From positions 124,001 through 188,000 of the forward strand of contig JBHGNT010000014.1 of the NCBI GenBank assembly GCA_043228905.1: a DNA stretch of 64,000 bases, in the 5' to 3' direction. This document shows, in pieces, positions 22,294 through 34,396 of the stretch. The notes under the pieces are model-generated. The model did not search any database. It was not told the DNA's origin and saw only the letters and a program-made list of their open reading frames with translations. The stretch's first letter is position 1. Each line of letters begins with the position of its first letter. Origin of the DNA: Azolla caroliniana. Taxonomy: Eukaryota > Polypodiophyta. The position numbers and the translations under genes were made by a program.

Positions 22294-22313
22294 GTTCCTT
22301 CGGGGACATCTGA

Positions 22314-22345
<32 letters not shown>

Positions 22346-22396
22346 GGCCCCTGCGCAAGGATGACACGCACAAATCGAGAAATGGTCCAAATTTTT
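22294..22396 (+). ncRNA. U6 snRNA sequence fused to a LINE tail
   Basis: A nearly perfect full-length plant U6 snRNA, including the 5' stem-loop (CCTTCGGGG), the ACAGAGA box (22330-22336), the AGCATGGCCCCTGCGCAAGG core and the 3' GGTCCAAATTTTT. About three differences from the Arabidopsis sequence as I remember it. The expected plant upstream element and TATA box are not seen just upstream. Directly downstream lies the 3' end of a LINE. It is best read as a retro-copied U6 RNA joined to LINE RNA, not as a working gene. Confidence 0.88.
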
Positions 22397-22745
22397 GTTT
22401 GCGTTTTTGGCAGAAATGGCGGAACACGCCTATGGTGACACTAGGAGGAAGTGGCCCGTGGTGGAACTACAAACCCCCACGTTGGCTGTTTCCGGCTCAC
22501 TTACCACCCTCCCTCTGTTGTCGGCCCCAAGATTTGTCTCATACTAGTCATCAGTACATGGCATTGTTTTAGCTATTGGTACTTACACTAAGTAGTCCGT
22601 CCGAAAGGCGTTGTAACTAGTCTCGATTTCTAGGACTTGAGCGGAGGGGGATTCCCCGTTCTATGCTTAAGCCTCCTTGTACAGTCTCTTTGTAATAATC
22701 TTACCTAACTAATGGGAAAATAGCTTCATTTTGGAAAAAAAACAA
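22397..22745 (+). mobile_element. LINE 3' end joined to U6
   Basis: Encodes the C-terminal LINE block with [11 protein letters not shown] near 22461-22495, then a 3' UTR ending CTAATGGGAAAATAGCTTC, then GGAAAAAAAA and an A-rich tail. Closely matches 45560-45902. The partner segment near 46960-46985 lacks both U6 and LINE parts. Confidence 0.85.
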
Positions 22746-24283
22746 AAACAAAAAAAAGAAGAAGAGAGATGAAGGGAGAAGGAGCAACGCTTTGGTTGTT
22801 ATATGACCCAATGCAATTGTTGCAATTGTTATAAGGTCACCCACCGTAGACCACTAACACACAACACCAAACTTGTAGCCTTGTGCACCTGAGCCTATGC
22901 TTAGACCCCCCAAGCCTAGTCTCCACACTACGAGCTTGTTTTCTTCTTCTCACCTATTCTCCAAACGGAAGTACCCCCAACTAGGGAAGGGGGGAAGGGA
23001 TGGAACCTTACAAGTCGTAGATTCCCCTCACTTGTTGACAATTTCTATCCATACACCCCTTTACATGCATAGAAACATATATACATATGCAAATACACAC
23101 AACGTGTTAGGCAAGTGATGAATATTCAAAGCCAATTTACCGTAGTTCTTAAATATTCTCATTCACATGAATACCAAAATGCCACAAAGAAATCATTTTC
23201 AAGACTACCAAAACAACAACATGGTTGAAATCAAGAAATATGATTGACAAAAGTAGGAGAGTAATCAGCATAAAAATCTGAGTAACCAAAGTTTGAAAAA
23301 TCAAATCTTTAAGTTTTATAAACTCAAGATGAGTAATGGTTCAAAGAGTTCAAAATGTGGCTTTTTGGTTAAAATTGGCCTTCACATGTATACAAAGAGA
23401 ACCAACCCTGAACCCAAAATCCTAAACCATACAAACTTTAAACGGTAAACCCATTCAAGTTGTATCTTTCTTGTTTCATCAACTACGAACATGATGTTTG
23501 GGTTGACATTTTGGCCTTTATGAAGTTTACTGACAATAACACAATTTTTTATCCACCAGATATACTCCCTTCTTTGGGTTTTAAGATTTTGGGTTTGTGG
23601 TGATTAAGACAAAAGTATTTAGTCCATAATCGCTAGTTGTTACTTGGCTTATGAAGCATTAACCTAGCCTCAAACTTAAACCAAATCCACATAAAGTTTT
23701 CCTCAAACCTAAACCATCCAATATTGTCCTATCCATGAGACTTTGAAATGATGGTGGATATGCAATTCATTGTAGTGTCTACATAAGATATGAGTGTTCC
23801 ACCCCCATTGATGTTGATAGCCATGATCCACAACTAATTCGCAAGCAACATCATTGAGATCCACAATATTGTCATGTTCCTACCATACTTTAACTCTTTC
23901 AATAGCCCTCAATATCAAGTGCTTCCAACATGTTAAGTCTTATGAGACCCTCCTTCGCAATCTCCATTCTTACTTCACCATCCTGAATATACCACCCCTC
24001 ACCGCCTCAACCTCATGTACTTTCACAATATTAGCATTGAGTACGTTACTCTAGGTCTTACGCTTGTAGCTTGTAATTTGCATGGTTAAGTTTAATGTAT
24101 AGAGGGATTCTTGTTCTTTTCATGTACTTTCTTTCTATTTTAACTATTCGGATTAATGTTTAGAGGGATAACTTTAAGAGGGACTCTTGATAGAGAAAAC
24201 ACTGATGTCCTTCCCCATGTTATGGTGCATTGAGGAGCACTTGCAAAATTTCTCATGAACCTGCAAAGCATACAACGTCACCA
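22746..24283. other. Non-coding part of duplicated block, copy A
   Basis: Matches 46975-48480 with small changes. No gene recognised; A-rich start belongs to the LINE tail. Confidence 0.6.
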
Positions 24284-25158
24284 TTAAATATTGAGAAATG
24301 CTTGAGCATCTACCTGTCCCGGAAGCACACGATTGACAATCTGCTCTGCACGATTCAAGTTTCCTGTGTTCCTACAAGAACTTAAAATTGAATTCCAAAC
24401 TGGTTGATTAGGATATATTGGCATCTTCTCAATGATCGTTGATGCCTTGTCAAATTGTCCTGAATGACCAAGAAGATTAACCATCCAGGTCTGATGTTCG
24501 CTACATGGAATAATGCCATATTCCTTGTTCATGGCCTCGAAGAATGTCTCGCTCTGACTCAATAAACCCAGACGACTGCATGCATTGAAGACAACACAAT
24601 AAAGGTCACTGGATCAGGCTTTATTCCTTCACCTAGCATTCTGTCAAAAACAGTTAAAAGATCTTCACATTCTCCAATCTGAGAATATCCTGAGATTAGT
24701 GAATTCCATAATGCAACATCTCGAACTGGAAGATTGCTGAACACAGACTTTGCCATGCCCAGATAACCACATTTGACATACATGTCGACCAACGTGCTGG
24801 CCATGACTATATCACCTTCTAAAAAACCCTTCCTTGCAATTTCATTATGGATCTCAAGACCTTTTCTTATTGTTCCCATGATGGCACAAGCTTTCAAGCC
24901 ACAAATATACGTAAGAATTTGGGGAGATACCACATTGCTGCATGTGTTCAAAATACTTGAGTGCTTCTTCGCCATGGCCATGGTCAGCACATCCTGTGAT
25001 AATTTTGGTCCATAAGACAACATCTCGGACAGGAAGGTTGTCAAACAATTCCTTTGCTTCCACCAGAAACCCACATTTCACATACATGTCAACTAAGGAA
25101 CTCTGAAGAAAAAGGTTTCCTTGAAAAGGTTCAATTCCAGCGTGTATCTCTCTGCCCT
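24284..25158 (-). pseudogene. PPR pseudogene, internally deleted copy
   Basis: Encodes PLS-type PPR repeats with V-D-M-Y-V-K-C-G and L-P-V-R-D-V-A-L-W-N-S-L-I-S-G-Y blocks and a partial E domain that stops at L-N-I. Compared with the copy at 48506-50516 it lacks about three repeats: sequence jumps from the I-C-G-L-K-A-C-A repeat directly to the G-I-S-P-N repeat at 24919. A frameshift near 24570 breaks the E-domain side. The match to the partner ends at about 25158, 350 bases from the SAICAR synthase stop codon. PPR proteins of this class bind organelle RNA for editing; this copy cannot. Confidence 0.85.
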
Positions 25159-25512
25159 TAAACATAAGGTTCAAAATTCCAAGGAAAATTTTCAATAGAT
25201 ATAAAGGCTTTATAATCAGCTAAACTTCCATAAAAGCAAAATCATATTCAGTCAAAAATTTCCACAACAAAGCATTCTTGAGTGAAACACAACATATACA
25301 TGGTCATCCCCATTTTGATGATGTGTATACATTTCCTTGGTAGGTATTTATGATGAGATTTATCAGGCTTATGCTATTAGTTTACGTTTTCTGTTTTTAG
25401 TTTATTTAACTAGTACATCTTTAACAGAGTTAAGGCTGCGAGAACCCCATCAAAAAGAAGATCAAAATGTTATTTTTGACTTGCTGTTTTGTTACTAGTA
25501 GAAGGATTACTG
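25159..25512. other. 3' flank of SAICAR synthase
   Basis: AT-rich, no frame. Likely holds the 3' UTR of the gene; no clear polyadenylation signal can be singled out. Confidence 0.4.
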
Positions 25513-28500
25513 TCACAGATTCTCCAGTGCTTCAGCGACATTCCTCGATATGCGATCGTGTATCGGCTCCTAAAAGAAGGAAATGCAGAAGTCATGACCA
25601 AGATATAGGAGAGGATTGATTTAGCAATGCATGTTGAGAAATCAAAACCAACAGAACCTTTGTCTCGTGAAATTCAAGCTTTTTCCCCGTGATGGTGTCA
25701 TGCAGCAATATATATCTGCATCAAAGCTCCATAGGTAAATATACATATCTTGCAGAGAGACATTACCATTATCTAACAGAAACATGTGTACGACAAGATT
25801 GTACAACTAATCCTATGTTCTTTTGTCTACAAAATTATCATCAGCAATTAATCCCCCCCCCCCAAAGTGCAATCGAATGTGATTAAAAACTCGTCAAGCT
25901 TGTCGATGTTTTCTAATATTACAAACAAGTAAACAAGCGACTGAAGGAGTTTCCTGGATGTATGAATCATTGCACCAACGAATACTGCAATTGAGATCCA
26001 TGGAAAAGTTTACTATATATCAATGTCCAATACTCCTCTTTACTAATTTCCATTATCACTTTCATAAGATTAGATTACACAGTATTTAGAAAAGTATATG
26101 AGGGGATTTTACCGCCTCGAAAGCTCTGTTACAAGTTCAACTGGTGCAGCAGGTAATATCTGCAGAAATAAATGACCAAGATCTTATTAAGAGATTTTGT
26201 CATGTAATTTTAACTTGCTCCAAACCTTTGGATTAGGAAAACTCGCCATTTCTCCTCTTCAATGACAGATAAATCATATTGGAATCTTTGCATTCATCAT
26301 TGTGACACTCAAAACTAAAAAATAAAGCTTCAAATACATGCATAAACGCATAATGGACTTTCAAGTTTTACAAATAAATGGAGACATGATGTAACTGTGA
26401 CCTACTCATTTTGAAACTAGAATAAAATCAAGAATATTGAACCAGGGGGGAGATGAGAGGCCAAGTGGAAATTGGTCTTAAATGATATAAAAAATGGAGT
26501 GCATCGTTCGGGTGACCAAATTATGGATTACAACCACTTAAAACATAACGTTTTCACTGTTGTGGATCTAAAGCATAATGCACATGAAGTGGTGAAACAT
26601 ATGAGCTACAAAATAAAATAAACCGTATCGTATTTGTCTTCTTTTGATACAGATTCATTGAACCACTTCATCATCTTGCTCACAGGTTTGTAGACTATAT
26701 CGCTCCATGCACTCGCTGAATTTAATGCACAACGTGGGTTCTCACCTTTGTCAGCTTGCAATAGGTGCCCAATAAAGACCTCCCATCGGCTTACGAGTGC
26801 TTTGATGATTGACATCACCCCAGAGTCCAATATAAGATCGTTAGTGCAGAATTGGCAGAAAACCCATGTGAATGGAATTTGGATCCTGACTTCTAAGTCT
26901 CTCCAAATAGAGAAATCCAGAACTGAGATGACATATCATCCTTCCAACTTGGTCGAGACCCCAAGGAAGGTAACCCAACCTGTAAGCTTGTGAGTAAAAA
27001 CATTTTCAAGAAGGAAAAGCTTACAGATGAAGGTCGCTCAACAAAGACTTGAGAGAATGAAAAAAGCGGGGGTAGTTCCGAGCATGTTGACCTGTTCCAC
27101 ATTGCTCGATGCTTATTCAAAAGGAGGGTTTCATATGGAAACTCCCGATGTAGTCACAGAGTTCACGTAATTGAGCTGAAGCTAGATGTTCTTTTTAGTT
27201 CTCTTATCAATGCAACAAATTTTTCAAAAAACGTGGCCCAGAAGGAAATCCGTCCAAATGTACAGTGACCTTCAACTCTAGAATCAATGTCAATGACTGA
27301 ATCAATAAGATTACGAGGAAACTTCAGAGGTTCCTTCTATTATTTCCCCAACAAAATATCAGGTTCAAAGTTATCATGTGATATTTCAGCGTTCTTAAAG
27401 AAACCGTGACATACAGACTTACATTGTGCAGAGCTGTGGTAATAAGCTTCCAAGAAGGTAGAGTATGCAGAAATTGTAAGAAAACTCAAGGTAGCTCACG
27501 CAAAAGAAATCCAAGAAATATTCCTAGCAGAAACAAAACAGATGCACACAGCCTTTTCTAAGAATGTTGGCCCCATGTTAATATTTTCGCCTCAATAGCT
27601 GACTCTACTTCAGTGTCAAGGTAGCTCACGCAAAAGAAATCCAAGAAATATTCCTAGCAGAAACAAAACAGATGCACACAGCCTTTTCTAAGAATGTTGG
27701 CCCCATGTTAATATTTTCGCCTCAATAGCTGACTCTACTTCAGTGTCCCCTACACAGATTCTAGCATTGGCAATTTGCCAAAAAGGATTAATGGCAAACG
27801 TCCTCACATCAAAGTGCTTGAAGAGTGGAACGTCAAAACCAGAACAAAACAAATTAATGATTCTTTGTAGCAAGAACATATAAATCACCTTATCTTTATA
27901 GGGATCACATTTACTTCTGAACCACAGGCGCAAAAACTCCTGCATATTAATAGAAATGACACAAAGCTGTTAGATCCTTAGACAAAATATGAGGAATTAT
28001 AATAAAGGATTTTACCTTGTCAATGTTTTCTGGTTCTAACCCTTCCTTAAAGTGAGCCTCGTAAGATTCGTTAATCCAGTATCTGCTTGAATCTGGTGTA
28101 TGCACCTGTGAGTAAATCTTCGTACATCCGTTACTGTAACTATAATGAAACTCGGTGCTTGTATATTAGAATACAACCTCGTGGATAAAGGTTGCATGAT
28201 AAGACTATCATAGACTATTCCACATCAAAAGACAATACTGAGGACTTCAATGCCAAAGTTCTTGCTGAAATCTACTTCTATGACATCCTAATCCAATGTG
28301 TCCTAATATAAAAAGCAATTAATAGAGATGAGGTAATCAATTGCTGAAATCTACTTCTATGACATCCTAATCCAATGTGTCCTAATATAAAAAGCAATTA
28401 ATAGAGATGAGGTAATCAATCGTGCAATCAGAAAGCAGACAACCCATAATACTGTGGCTTTACCTCATCAATTAGGAGAATGGAACCATCTGGGGCTTTT

Positions 28501-31500
28501 CCAAACTCATATTTGGTGTCCACTAAAATTAAACCATGCTCCAAAGCAACTTGCTGAAATATATCAAGACTCAAGAGCCTTAGCTGTATAGAGCTCTACA
28601 CAGAATACATGCAAGACAAGAGAAGGCACGCCATTAAAATTAAGAGAAATACCTGTCCAAAAGCAAAAAGAGCCAATGCTTTTTCGCGAACATGTTCAAA
28701 ATCTTCCCTTGTCATCAATCCTTTCTCGACAATCTTATGATAAAACAAGACTCGGTAAGAACAGTGCATTGTGTTAATTTTGGAGAGAATTTGATCTTTG
28801 CATGGTTTTGGTTCCTTCTTGTAAGGAAGCCTTAGTAGAAAAAACATTGGGTGGAAGAAGTTTCTCTTTGTGTTTGAACTGTTTGGATATATAGAGAGCA
28901 GAAAAACAAAGTTTGAGAGTAGAACAGATAAGAGATTCAAAAGGATATACGCGATTTTATATTGGCGTGACTGAAACGAACATGCACGCAAGAGGTACTG
29001 AGATGAAGGAATATAGACAAAAAGAAAGAAAAATATTTGTAACGTCTTTAAGAGGCCAAAATAGCCTTTCCCTTGTGTCTCTTAAGTTCCAGCAAGAAAA
29101 CCACATGCACCATAGGTCTTCATATTCCATTACCTTTGGTGGTGGGCCAAATTCTCGCTTAAACAGGCAATGGTGTCTCTTCTTATTTCATAAGAAACAC
29201 TACAATGACAAGTATAATTTTCTTCAAATTCCAATCCCTCCAGACAGTCAGAGATCAGCACAATATCATTCGCATCTTGAAATATTTTTATGGCTATACC
29301 TGCTACGCATGCTCTCAAACCCCTAAATCTCTTATGTAATGTGACACCTCGTCCATATAGAGACAGACGAGAGTGGGTAATGGTGGGCATCCTTGTTTTT
29401 ACCCCGATTGTGCTAGCCAAAGTCTCCAACAAACCATTGGAAACCGCACTTTTCCTAACACAGATTCATGCACTGCATAGATTTCCCATCGCATATCTAT
29501 AGGGACACCAAGGGCTTCGAGCTGTTGCATAAGCTGAGCACATGGCACAGTGTCGAAGGCTTTTCAGATATACACAAAGCAGCAATAAATCCTCTTATTA
29601 TGAGCTTTTCCATCGTCATTAAGGGCTCGGGGGGTAAAATATGTGATCCACAGTTGTGAACCCCTTCCGGAAGCCTGCCTGTCCAGCTGAACTGCAGCCA
29701 TGACTCTAGGATCGAGCCATATAGTTTAGCCAAGTAATGACCAGTCATGATTGTCAGCATCATGGGGTCCCCAAGTCTTTGAGGAGAGGCACAATGATAT
29801 GTTCTGTCCATTTGGTAAGGAAATATTTACACAGACCTAGCTCTATTAGTGAAGTGTGTTAGCAATGGGAGCAAGATGTCACTGGCATAGATAATGTGCT
29901 CACCTTCCAATCCATCATGATCCTGGATCTTCTGAAATCGTAACCAATCATTGGCATTTCTTACATTTTCTGAAGTAAAAAGCTGGATTCACATCTAGGT
30001 AAATGGAGACACATGCTCTTCAAATTTAGGCAAATGGATATTTCCCAGGAAATGGTGTACAAGAATTGACCTTCAATGATTTAAATTGCAAACACTAGTC
30101 AACCTTGACAAAGTTTTAAAAAATAAATTTGACTCGAATTGAACAATCTTAGCTTGCAAAGCTTACCTCATTTCCAGAAATGGGAACATCATGATCTTTT
30201 GCTTTTGTTGTTGGAGTCAAAATATTTTCACTCAATCTTTGATTTTTTACAAGCCCTTCCATTTCAAGAAATAGCAGTAAGTAAAGAAGGGCAATTCCAC
30301 GTTCAAATACTCCAAATACATTAGTTCAGATACTGTGATATCAAAATGTCCAAATAGTGTTATTTGACAATACACATAAGGTGGACATTACAGGTTTCAT
30401 GTTGAGCTATAATGCTGAAAAACATCTCTATTACGACTTTGCCATAACCACATATAATGAAATGAACGTATGCCATGCAAATATCCGCATCCTTACCATC
30501 AGGTAAATCATTGCCGCAGTAGTTACGAACACCTTTATTGTAAGCAGTCCATAGAGATGTGCTTGTGCTTCCTGTCACGAAACCACGAACTGCCAAAGAG
30601 AGGCACTAATATACATATCAGGTGTATAAAGTCCTCAAGCTAGATACAATGCATCACATAAATTCATTATCCATAGTACATTAAAGAAAATAGTGCCCTT
30701 ACTGAGCACATATACAGAAAGGAACGCACCCACAAACTCCACTGGAAAGACATTGCATCTAGTAGCTATAGTAACATTGGGATCAGGAGCTGCTACAACA
30801 GCATTTGGAACGATGTGTTTGGTCTTATCAAACCACCACAGGCTAGTCCGATTCAAAACCTACAGAGAAAATTGATTTTTTACTATGAAAGAAATAAAAA
30901 TTCCAATTGTACGAACAGAAGTTGGAATGTTTTTGAAACACGGAAATGGGGCCTCAGTATAAGGAAATAAAGACCATAAAACTGGGGACAAGGAAACACA
31001 TAGCAACCTCCGAATCATTTGTCTATTAAAGTATTGTGCATTAAATACTTGCATACCTTCAATTATTAGCGCATTGAAGCATGTGTATCGTGGAAATGAC
31101 AACTCGACATGAGGACATATAGGTTATAAAACGGGGTACAAGAAAATAGATTGCAACCTCCATATCATTTGTACATTTCAGCATTGTGTATTTGACATTC
31201 ACTCCAACGATTAGTGCATTGAAACATGTATATATTTTATTTATGCACGCATTCTTCCATCCCCTCAAAATGCATACCCAATTGGCACACACACAGACAA
31301 TTTGATTTTGAGAAGCCAAATTCATTTTCTTACATCAATCAATGTTACCCAGTTCTTGGCAATTGAACTTTTTAATGAGTCTAAAAAAATGCATACCTGT
31401 CCTTTGAAAGGAACAGCTGCTAATACTCTATCAAATGCACTCAATCGATCAGTTGACACCAGAATTACATGATGGCCCGCCTCATATATATCTCTTACCT

Positions 31501-32041
31501 GTATACAAAACCTTGTTGTGTCAATTAATATCCCTTAAGCAAATGATGGTTTTCTGATTTACATTAAATAAGGGAATCAAAGAGCAAAATGGTGACAGAA
31601 GTAGCACGTGAAAAACTGTAGGTTAAATGCCAAGTCGAGAATGCCCATCATTTGTATATTTCCCTGTATACATATCCTGTAATTTGTGTTCATTTCTCTT
31701 TTGCCTTCAATATTTGCAGTCTAGGAGCAAATTTAGCATCAATTGAGATGGCCCTTTAATACACACACACACATACATGAACATACCTTGCCTGTCAAGG
31801 AGAGACTAAGGCTAGGAACAATTTGGTGGAGGTGAGTTTCCGAAAGGCAATTGAGAATCTCACTCTCAATGACGTGGGCAGAAATCGCAGAGCTTCTGAA
31901 GGAAGACATGGATGTTCTTCTTCTTCCTCCTCCTCCTCCTCCAATCCCTATTCCTCCCATTACTCGTCTGTTAAGAGGACTTATCTGAGAAGCTGGGATA
32001 GGAAAGCAGGAGGAGGACAAGGGAGCTGCCAGCACCGCCAT
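25513..32041 (-). CDS. PUR7: SAICAR synthase, plastid-targeted, 12 exons, complete
   Basis: Phosphoribosylaminoimidazole-succinocarboxamide synthase joins aspartate to CAIR using ATP, in plastid de novo purine synthesis. Exons (minus strand): 32041-31787, 31498-31397, 30859-30730, 30589-30497, 30255-30167, 28733-28653, 28553-28464, 28105-28016, 27939-27889, 26159-26113, 25715-25658, 25569-25513. Every intron is GT-AG, phases agree, and the sum is 1143 nt, 380 residues and TGA. Exon 1 gives a Ser/Arg/Gly-rich transit peptide with ATG in good context (GCAAATGGC). Both family signatures are visible: [14 protein letters not shown] across exons 3-4, and L-V-D-T-K-Y-E-F-G in exon 7; also T-D-R-L-S-A-F-D-R and S-L-W-W-F. 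It ends [10 protein letters not shown]. Introns 5 and 9 are long and repeat-filled. The reading frame looks intact and the gene is probably functional. Confidence 0.93.
26160..27888. other. SAICAR synthase intron 9 content
   Basis: 1.7 kb intron. Contains a minus-strand 74-codon frame at 26606-26830 ([10 protein letters not shown] type) that I do not recognise, and a perfect 130-bp tandem duplication. No exon-like homology to the enzyme. Confidence 0.5.
27487..27746. repeat. Perfect 130-bp tandem duplication in intron 9
   Basis: Two adjacent copies starting at GTAGCTCACGC (27491 and 27621) with no difference seen. Confidence 0.95.
28262..28419. repeat. Perfect 79-bp tandem duplication in intron 7
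   Basis: Two adjacent copies starting TTGCTGAAATCTAC (28262 and 28341), identical by eye. Confidence 0.93.
28935..29238. repeat. Repeat shared with 9340-9650, in intron 5
   Basis: Same orientation as the partner. It adjoins LINE-like sequence on its right, while the partner adjoins SAICAR synthase exon 1. Confidence 0.75.
29239..29950 (-). pseudogene. Degenerate LINE reverse transcriptase in intron 5
   Basis: Minus-strand frames shift repeatedly but give reverse-transcriptase blocks in order: an upstream L-A-K-L-Y-G ... [10 protein letters not shown] region, a middle domain, and A-N-D-I-V-L-I-S-D in place of the usual A-D-D-I-V-L. Different LINE family from the two with zf-RVT tails. The catalytic box is damaged. 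Confidence 0.55.
30860..31396. other. SAICAR synthase intron 2 with diverged duplication
   Basis: About 160 bases at 30940-31085 recur in diverged form at 31100-31230 (AACCTCC...ATCATTTGT, GCATTGAAGCATGT words). No coding content. Confidence 0.5.
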
Positions 32042-32229
32042 TTGCTTACGTGCAAGCTATAGCTAAGTATCAGGATTCAGACCTGACACACAATACAACA
32101 AGGAAGAAACACTGTCACCAGGGGTACCTCCAAAAATAGAGAAAAGGGTAATTCCGATATTTCAGAGAAAACAACGACATCAGGTATCGGCAAGGATTTG
32201 GTTTAGGTTTAACTGGTTTTGGCCTTATC
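32042..32229. other. Upstream flank of SAICAR synthase
   Basis: Short region between the start codon and a repeat. No TATA box I would defend. Confidence 0.35.
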
Positions 32230-32235
32230 CAAACC

Positions 32236-32668
32236 AAACCGGTTTAGGGTTCTCAAACTTGGACCGTACCAAACCAAATCAAACCTATCCCAAAATCAGT
32301 TAAATCTTAACCAGTTTGGCCCAAAACAGTTAAGCTGATATAAATTGATAATCCAAAAAGATGAACATTGTTTGTACTCATATTTTCACGACATTTCAAT
32401 GCAAGGCAAATTACATTCGCAAGATACATTGCATTCACAACATTTAGATGCAAGACACATATTACAATTAAAAGAGTTGTAAGACACATTGCATTTGTGA
32501 AAAATGACGGGTGATCCTAAAAAATGTGAATTAGACATCAAACATTCTTCTCATCTTTACAAACAGAAAAATAAGACAGATGTCTCTTAGTTCATGAAGA
32601 AGAAGAAAACATAAGACACCCGAAATGACATACTTAAGTAACCAGAAATGTATTTCATATACATAAGT
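32236..32668. repeat. Single-arm copy of the palindrome family
   Basis: Matches the right arm at 10923-11237, then continues as the reverse complement of 10483-10602. Starts within AACCGGTTTAGGG words. It ends about 190 bases upstream of SAICAR synthase sequence, so it may affect that promoter. Confidence 0.8.
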
Positions 32669-32879
32669 CGTCTGTAAAGACTTTTACTTTCGGTTGCTAC
32701 TTAGAAACAAGCTCTACTCTTTGCAACCATTTTTTTGTACTGTTGTCAAACAGCCTTCTCACAGCTTGGCTGTGTCTAATTTGTTCCAACAATTGCTACG
32801 CTGCTGCTATTCACAGTTTTTCTCACATTTTGTCGTCTATCACATTTCGTGTTTGAATCCCAATCAAAAACATCCTATG

Positions 32880-33060
32880 CTTTTCCCATATTGCCACACT
32901 TGGCATACATGTCCAACAAAACTGTTTCGCACACAATGTTGTCTTCAAAATAGAATCCCAAGTAATGGTGCCATAGTAAAGGCACAAAATGTATTCGATG
33001 AGCTTCCAGTCCGGAATGGTATTTCATGGGACTCATTAATCATAGGGTATGTCGTGTTAG
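32880..33060. pseudogene. PPR fragment with internal inversion point
   Basis: Before about 32945 the PPR signal D-M-Y-A-K-C-G-N is on the minus strand. After it the plus strand reads V-K-A-Q-N-V-F-D-E-L-P-V-R-N-G-I-S-W-D-S-L. Two pieces of one or two PPR genes have been joined head to head. Confidence 0.6.
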
Positions 33061-33309
33061 AGATAAAGGCCACAAGGACTCTCCTTTTTTTATATTTTTT
33101 ACCCTTCCATGTGAAAGCTTACCTAAAAGTTACATATCAATAAGAATTGGTCCCAAAAACCTGTCACAGTAAGAGGAACTTTAGCGCCTAGGGTTTCCTC
33201 TCCATTTTCTCCACAGTTTTCTCTACTTTCTCTATCCTCACACAAAAGCCCACTCCTTTAGTGTTTTGAATATAGACACACCTCCACATTAATCTCTCTT
33301 TCATGTCAG

Positions 33310-33789
33310 ATGTGGTTTTCATGATGACGCTTTGAAATGCTTCAGGCAGATGCAAGATGAGAGCATTCGCCCCAACTCTGTCACATTCATTTGTGTTGTC
33401 GAAGGTTGTGCAAGCATACAATCTCTTGAAAAAGGTGAAATGATTCATGATGAGATAAGCAAATGGGGATTTCTGGCAAAACTTGATATTGTGCTTGGCA
33501 CTGCATTAGTGGACATGCATGCCAAATGTGGGGCTCTTGTAAAAGCACAAAAGCGATTGACAAACTTTTGGAACGGATTGTTATCACTTGGAATGCCCTT
33601 GTGGCTGGATATGCACAACATGATCTCGGTCTTGAAGTCTTGAAACATTTTGAGAAGATGCAAAGTGAGGGCATTTCTCCGAATACGGTCACATTAGTTT
33701 GCATATTGACAGCTTGTGGAAGCCTAGGATTTGTAGATACTAGGAGTGGGAGAACAAATACATGCCAAGCTGAAAAAAAAAGTAAAGGA
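33310..33789 (+). pseudogene. PPR pseudogene fragment, frameshifted
   Basis: Reads C-F-R-Q-M-Q-D-E-S-I-R-P-N-S-V-T-F and the following repeat to K-A-Q-K in one frame, then needs a one-base shift near 33555 to continue into L-E-R-I-V-I-T-W-N-A-L-V-A-G-Y and E-G-I-S-P-N-T-V-T. Longer partner of 11262-11590. Ends near the solo LTR. Confidence 0.82.
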
Positions 33790-33794
33790 GGTAC

Positions 33795-34396
33795 TGAAGC
33801 ACCTTTTTGGCATGGATGAGACTTATATCCCGAGATTGAAGGTGTGCCACCGCAGAATCTAAATCTCCTCCTACTCCCTAAATCATAGCCCTCAATTGGC
33901 TTTTCTTTCTCTCTTTCCTTTTTCGTCCAAGTTGCATAAAGGTATAAAAGGGCGGTTTATGAAGACGAAAAAGGCAGAGCCTTGCAAATGCTCTCTGTGC
34001 ATCCAGTAGTGAATCCCCCTTCTAGGTCATAGGCATGTCTTACTTCTTTCTGGTTGTTATTTCAGATAGCAATATTTGCTACCAGTGTGTCGGTTAGAGT
34101 TTTTGATACAATCAATGTATGCTTTGTATTGAGTTCCTATATGATATATACAAGCTCTGTAGTAGCTTGAGTGACTTATGTGAGTTAGGGTTCTGTTGTA
34201 GTAGCTTGAAAGACATATTGCAAATCAGATCTATCGTTCATGTATGTTCATCCATACTAATTAATCTATTAAGTTTTCGTCTTTATGTTTTGTTCCTTCC
34301 TCCACCTGCTCTTTCACCTTTGCATATTCATTCACAAAAATAGACACATCTATTTGTGTGTATACTTACTTGATTCTGTTCACTTGTGTTTCTTCA
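33795..34396. mobile_element. Solo LTR, 602 bp, with 5-bp target duplication
   Basis: Bounded by TGAAGCACC...TTTCTTCA and flanked on both sides by GGTAC (33790-33794 and 34397-34401). The matching locus at 11600-11620 carries GGTAC once and no LTR, so this is the filled site. A TATAAAAG box lies at 33943-33950. No coding sequence remains; the internal part was lost, most likely by LTR-LTR recombination. The first 15 bases equal the LTR tip at 8176, so the family is probably the plus-strand copia at 7076-8178. Confidence 0.92.

Noticed and set aside
22294-22396. A functional U6 gene
   Set aside because: No plant upstream sequence element or TATA box at the proper distance, and the sequence runs directly into a LINE tail.
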